From assembly GCF_009870125.1 (NCBI RefSeq), contig NC_046683.1, forward strand, positions 8,742,001 to 8,806,000: a stretch of 64,000 bases of DNA. The letters run 5' to 3'. Positions 62,498-64,000 of the stretch are shown one piece after another. Position 1 is the stretch's first letter. Every line of letters begins with the position of its first letter. Below the pieces are notes generated by a model. It saw nothing but the letters and a program-made list of their open reading frames with translations, had not been told where the DNA came from and made no database searches. A program made the translations under genes and the position numbers. This stretch comes from Drosophila pseudoobscura. Lineage: Eukaryota; Arthropoda; Insecta; Diptera; Drosophilidae.

Positions 62498-64000
62498 TGC
62501 CAGCAAGGATCACACAATATGCTCAAGGAATGATTCTACCCTTTCATCAAACTAATGCTATAATATTCCCAGATAAATAAGCGATAGTTTTTCTTATATC
62601 CATGGATATGGCCTTGACATACATTACGTGAAAATGGCCGCTGCCTAAGCCAATCTAAGTCCCACACTCGCGAATGCACAGATACACAGTATCTAGGACC
62701 CTTACATGCTGGTAACTGTTTTCGTTTCTGGTGGGTTTTGTTACCCCGGATATCTCTCGAGTCGAGTCGAGTCGCGAGGCCATTGTTTGATATCTAATAC
62801 GCGCCGGGGGGTCGTGCCCGAAAATAAAATATAAAAAAAAAACAACCAGAAGGAGCGACGAGAGGTCGGGTACATCCATCATAAGTGCGCTTTGCCGGCA
62901 GCCTGCATATGCCCGATAATGTTATGCCCCACTCCAGTGCATCCTCTCCTCTCCTCTCCACACCACTCGCCCCGGAGTCTAGTCCCATCCCCGTTTGAAG
63001 TGGTTGGTTGTACGATTTGGATTTGTGATTTCAATGCCACTCAACACTGGCCGCTGGGAAAATCGCCTTAAAAAGTCCATTTCGACGGTTAAACCGAAAG
63101 CGAAAGGCAGCCACAACCCCTCTGCCTACATATGTATCTGTATGTATCCGTATCTGTGTCTACACGAAGATACACTTATGTGTGCACTGGGTGGGAGAGA
63201 GGGAAGGGAAGGTCGAGCCATTGGCCATGCCGTGGGGTGGCTTTTTCATTATCATTTGCCGCTGCACATAAATTATTTATTGTTAGCGATTTTCCCAAAA
63301 AGATAACACACACACACACACCACACCACACTCTCTCTTTCCGCGGTGACTACTGGCAGGAGCGAGTCCTCAGAGGAGGATGGAAAGGGGCCCAGGAGCC
63401 AGAGGGAGGGTCGGACATCGGGCGGAGAGATCGACACTGAAACACAAATATCTCTCTCTCCCCCTCTCTTTTTTAATCCTCCAGCTCATCTTCATTATGT
63501 AACTCTCTCCTTCAATTCCCCCTCTATCTCTGTCTCTCTTTCTCCTGTTACCCTAATCGCAGAGCCGGATGTAAATAAATATTTATAAGTTCTGCTGCCT
63601 TTGCCGCATTATGAGAGGCATACAACATAGTAAACATAATATTAATATGAATTCTGTTCACTCGAGTAAATAGCCCAAAGCCAGGCCAAGGATTTCCATA
63701 TACAGTGGTGCAGGACGGCAAAAGGAAGTACTGTCGAGGGGGGTATATGAACACATATGAACACTATCTGAGCCCGCCTCGAATGTAATTGAAATACGAT
63801 ATACACAGTTTGCACCCGCAAAAAGCCAACAATTTAAAGTATCTATAAACAAATTCTTATGAAAGACAATTTTGCGAGACTCTCCATAAGCCACAAGAAA
63901 ATCCACAAAATCGAATAGTTAATATTAGATATAAAAATAGATAGAAAAAAGCTTTTTACAATCAATATAAAATAGTTACATACTTAAAATAAAAATAAAC
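62498..64000. other. Non-coding region at the window end
   Basis: Nothing gene-like was found. Features seen are CGAGT repeats at 62759-62774, TCTCC repeats at 62943-62959, a CA run at 63307-63321, TC-rich DNA at 63448-63475 and 63522-63545, and an A-rich end from about 63900. Confidence 0.5.

Overview
The window looks like insect nuclear DNA, almost certainly Drosophila. The evidence is short introns of about 70-112 bp with GTAAG-type donors and pyrimidine-AG acceptors, very sparse genes, and abundant CA/GT, TC and imperfect 5-6 bp microsatellites. There is also a long interspersed element with TATACCCGAT...ATCGGGTATA ends and an internal GACAGACAGACAGGGCTCAA...GGGTCGGAAACG core. I recall that element from obscura-group genomes (D. 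pseudoobscura and relatives), so obscura group is my inference; species and chromosome cannot be fixed from the sequence alone. No tRNA, rRNA, CRISPR or bacterial-type operon was seen.

Layout. 1-3156 is non-coding. 3157-6199 is one mobile-element copy whose interior is filled by about 70 tandem copies of a 38/39-bp AT-rich unit. 6200-15989 is non-coding and rich in simple repeats. 15990-17046 is a two-exon gene (328 aa, unrecognised). 17047-24950 is mostly non-coding, with one weak minus-strand spliced candidate near 23944-24262. 24951-25343 carries a 5' UTR intron and a compact RING-finger gene (86 aa). 29620-30831 is an intron-less 403-aa acidic protein with a mitochondrial-presequence-like N-terminus. 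30963-57054 is about 26 kb with no convincing gene. 57055-58928 holds a minus-strand gene (495 aa, Gly/Asp-rich) with a 5' UTR intron and a poly(A) signal. Just beyond its 3' end is a dense cluster of seven CTGTTA/TAACAG motifs. 62081-62497 is a small acidic protein (138 aa). The last 1.5 kb is non-coding.

The five supported genes are short, isolated and mostly without coding introns. Four of them match no family I recognise, and several are low-complexity and highly charged. This pattern is typical of lineage-restricted, often male-germline genes in Drosophila, but expression cannot be read from sequence, so that is inference. Nothing shows that they work together. Most other open frames in the window run through simple repeats or lie antisense to the real genes.
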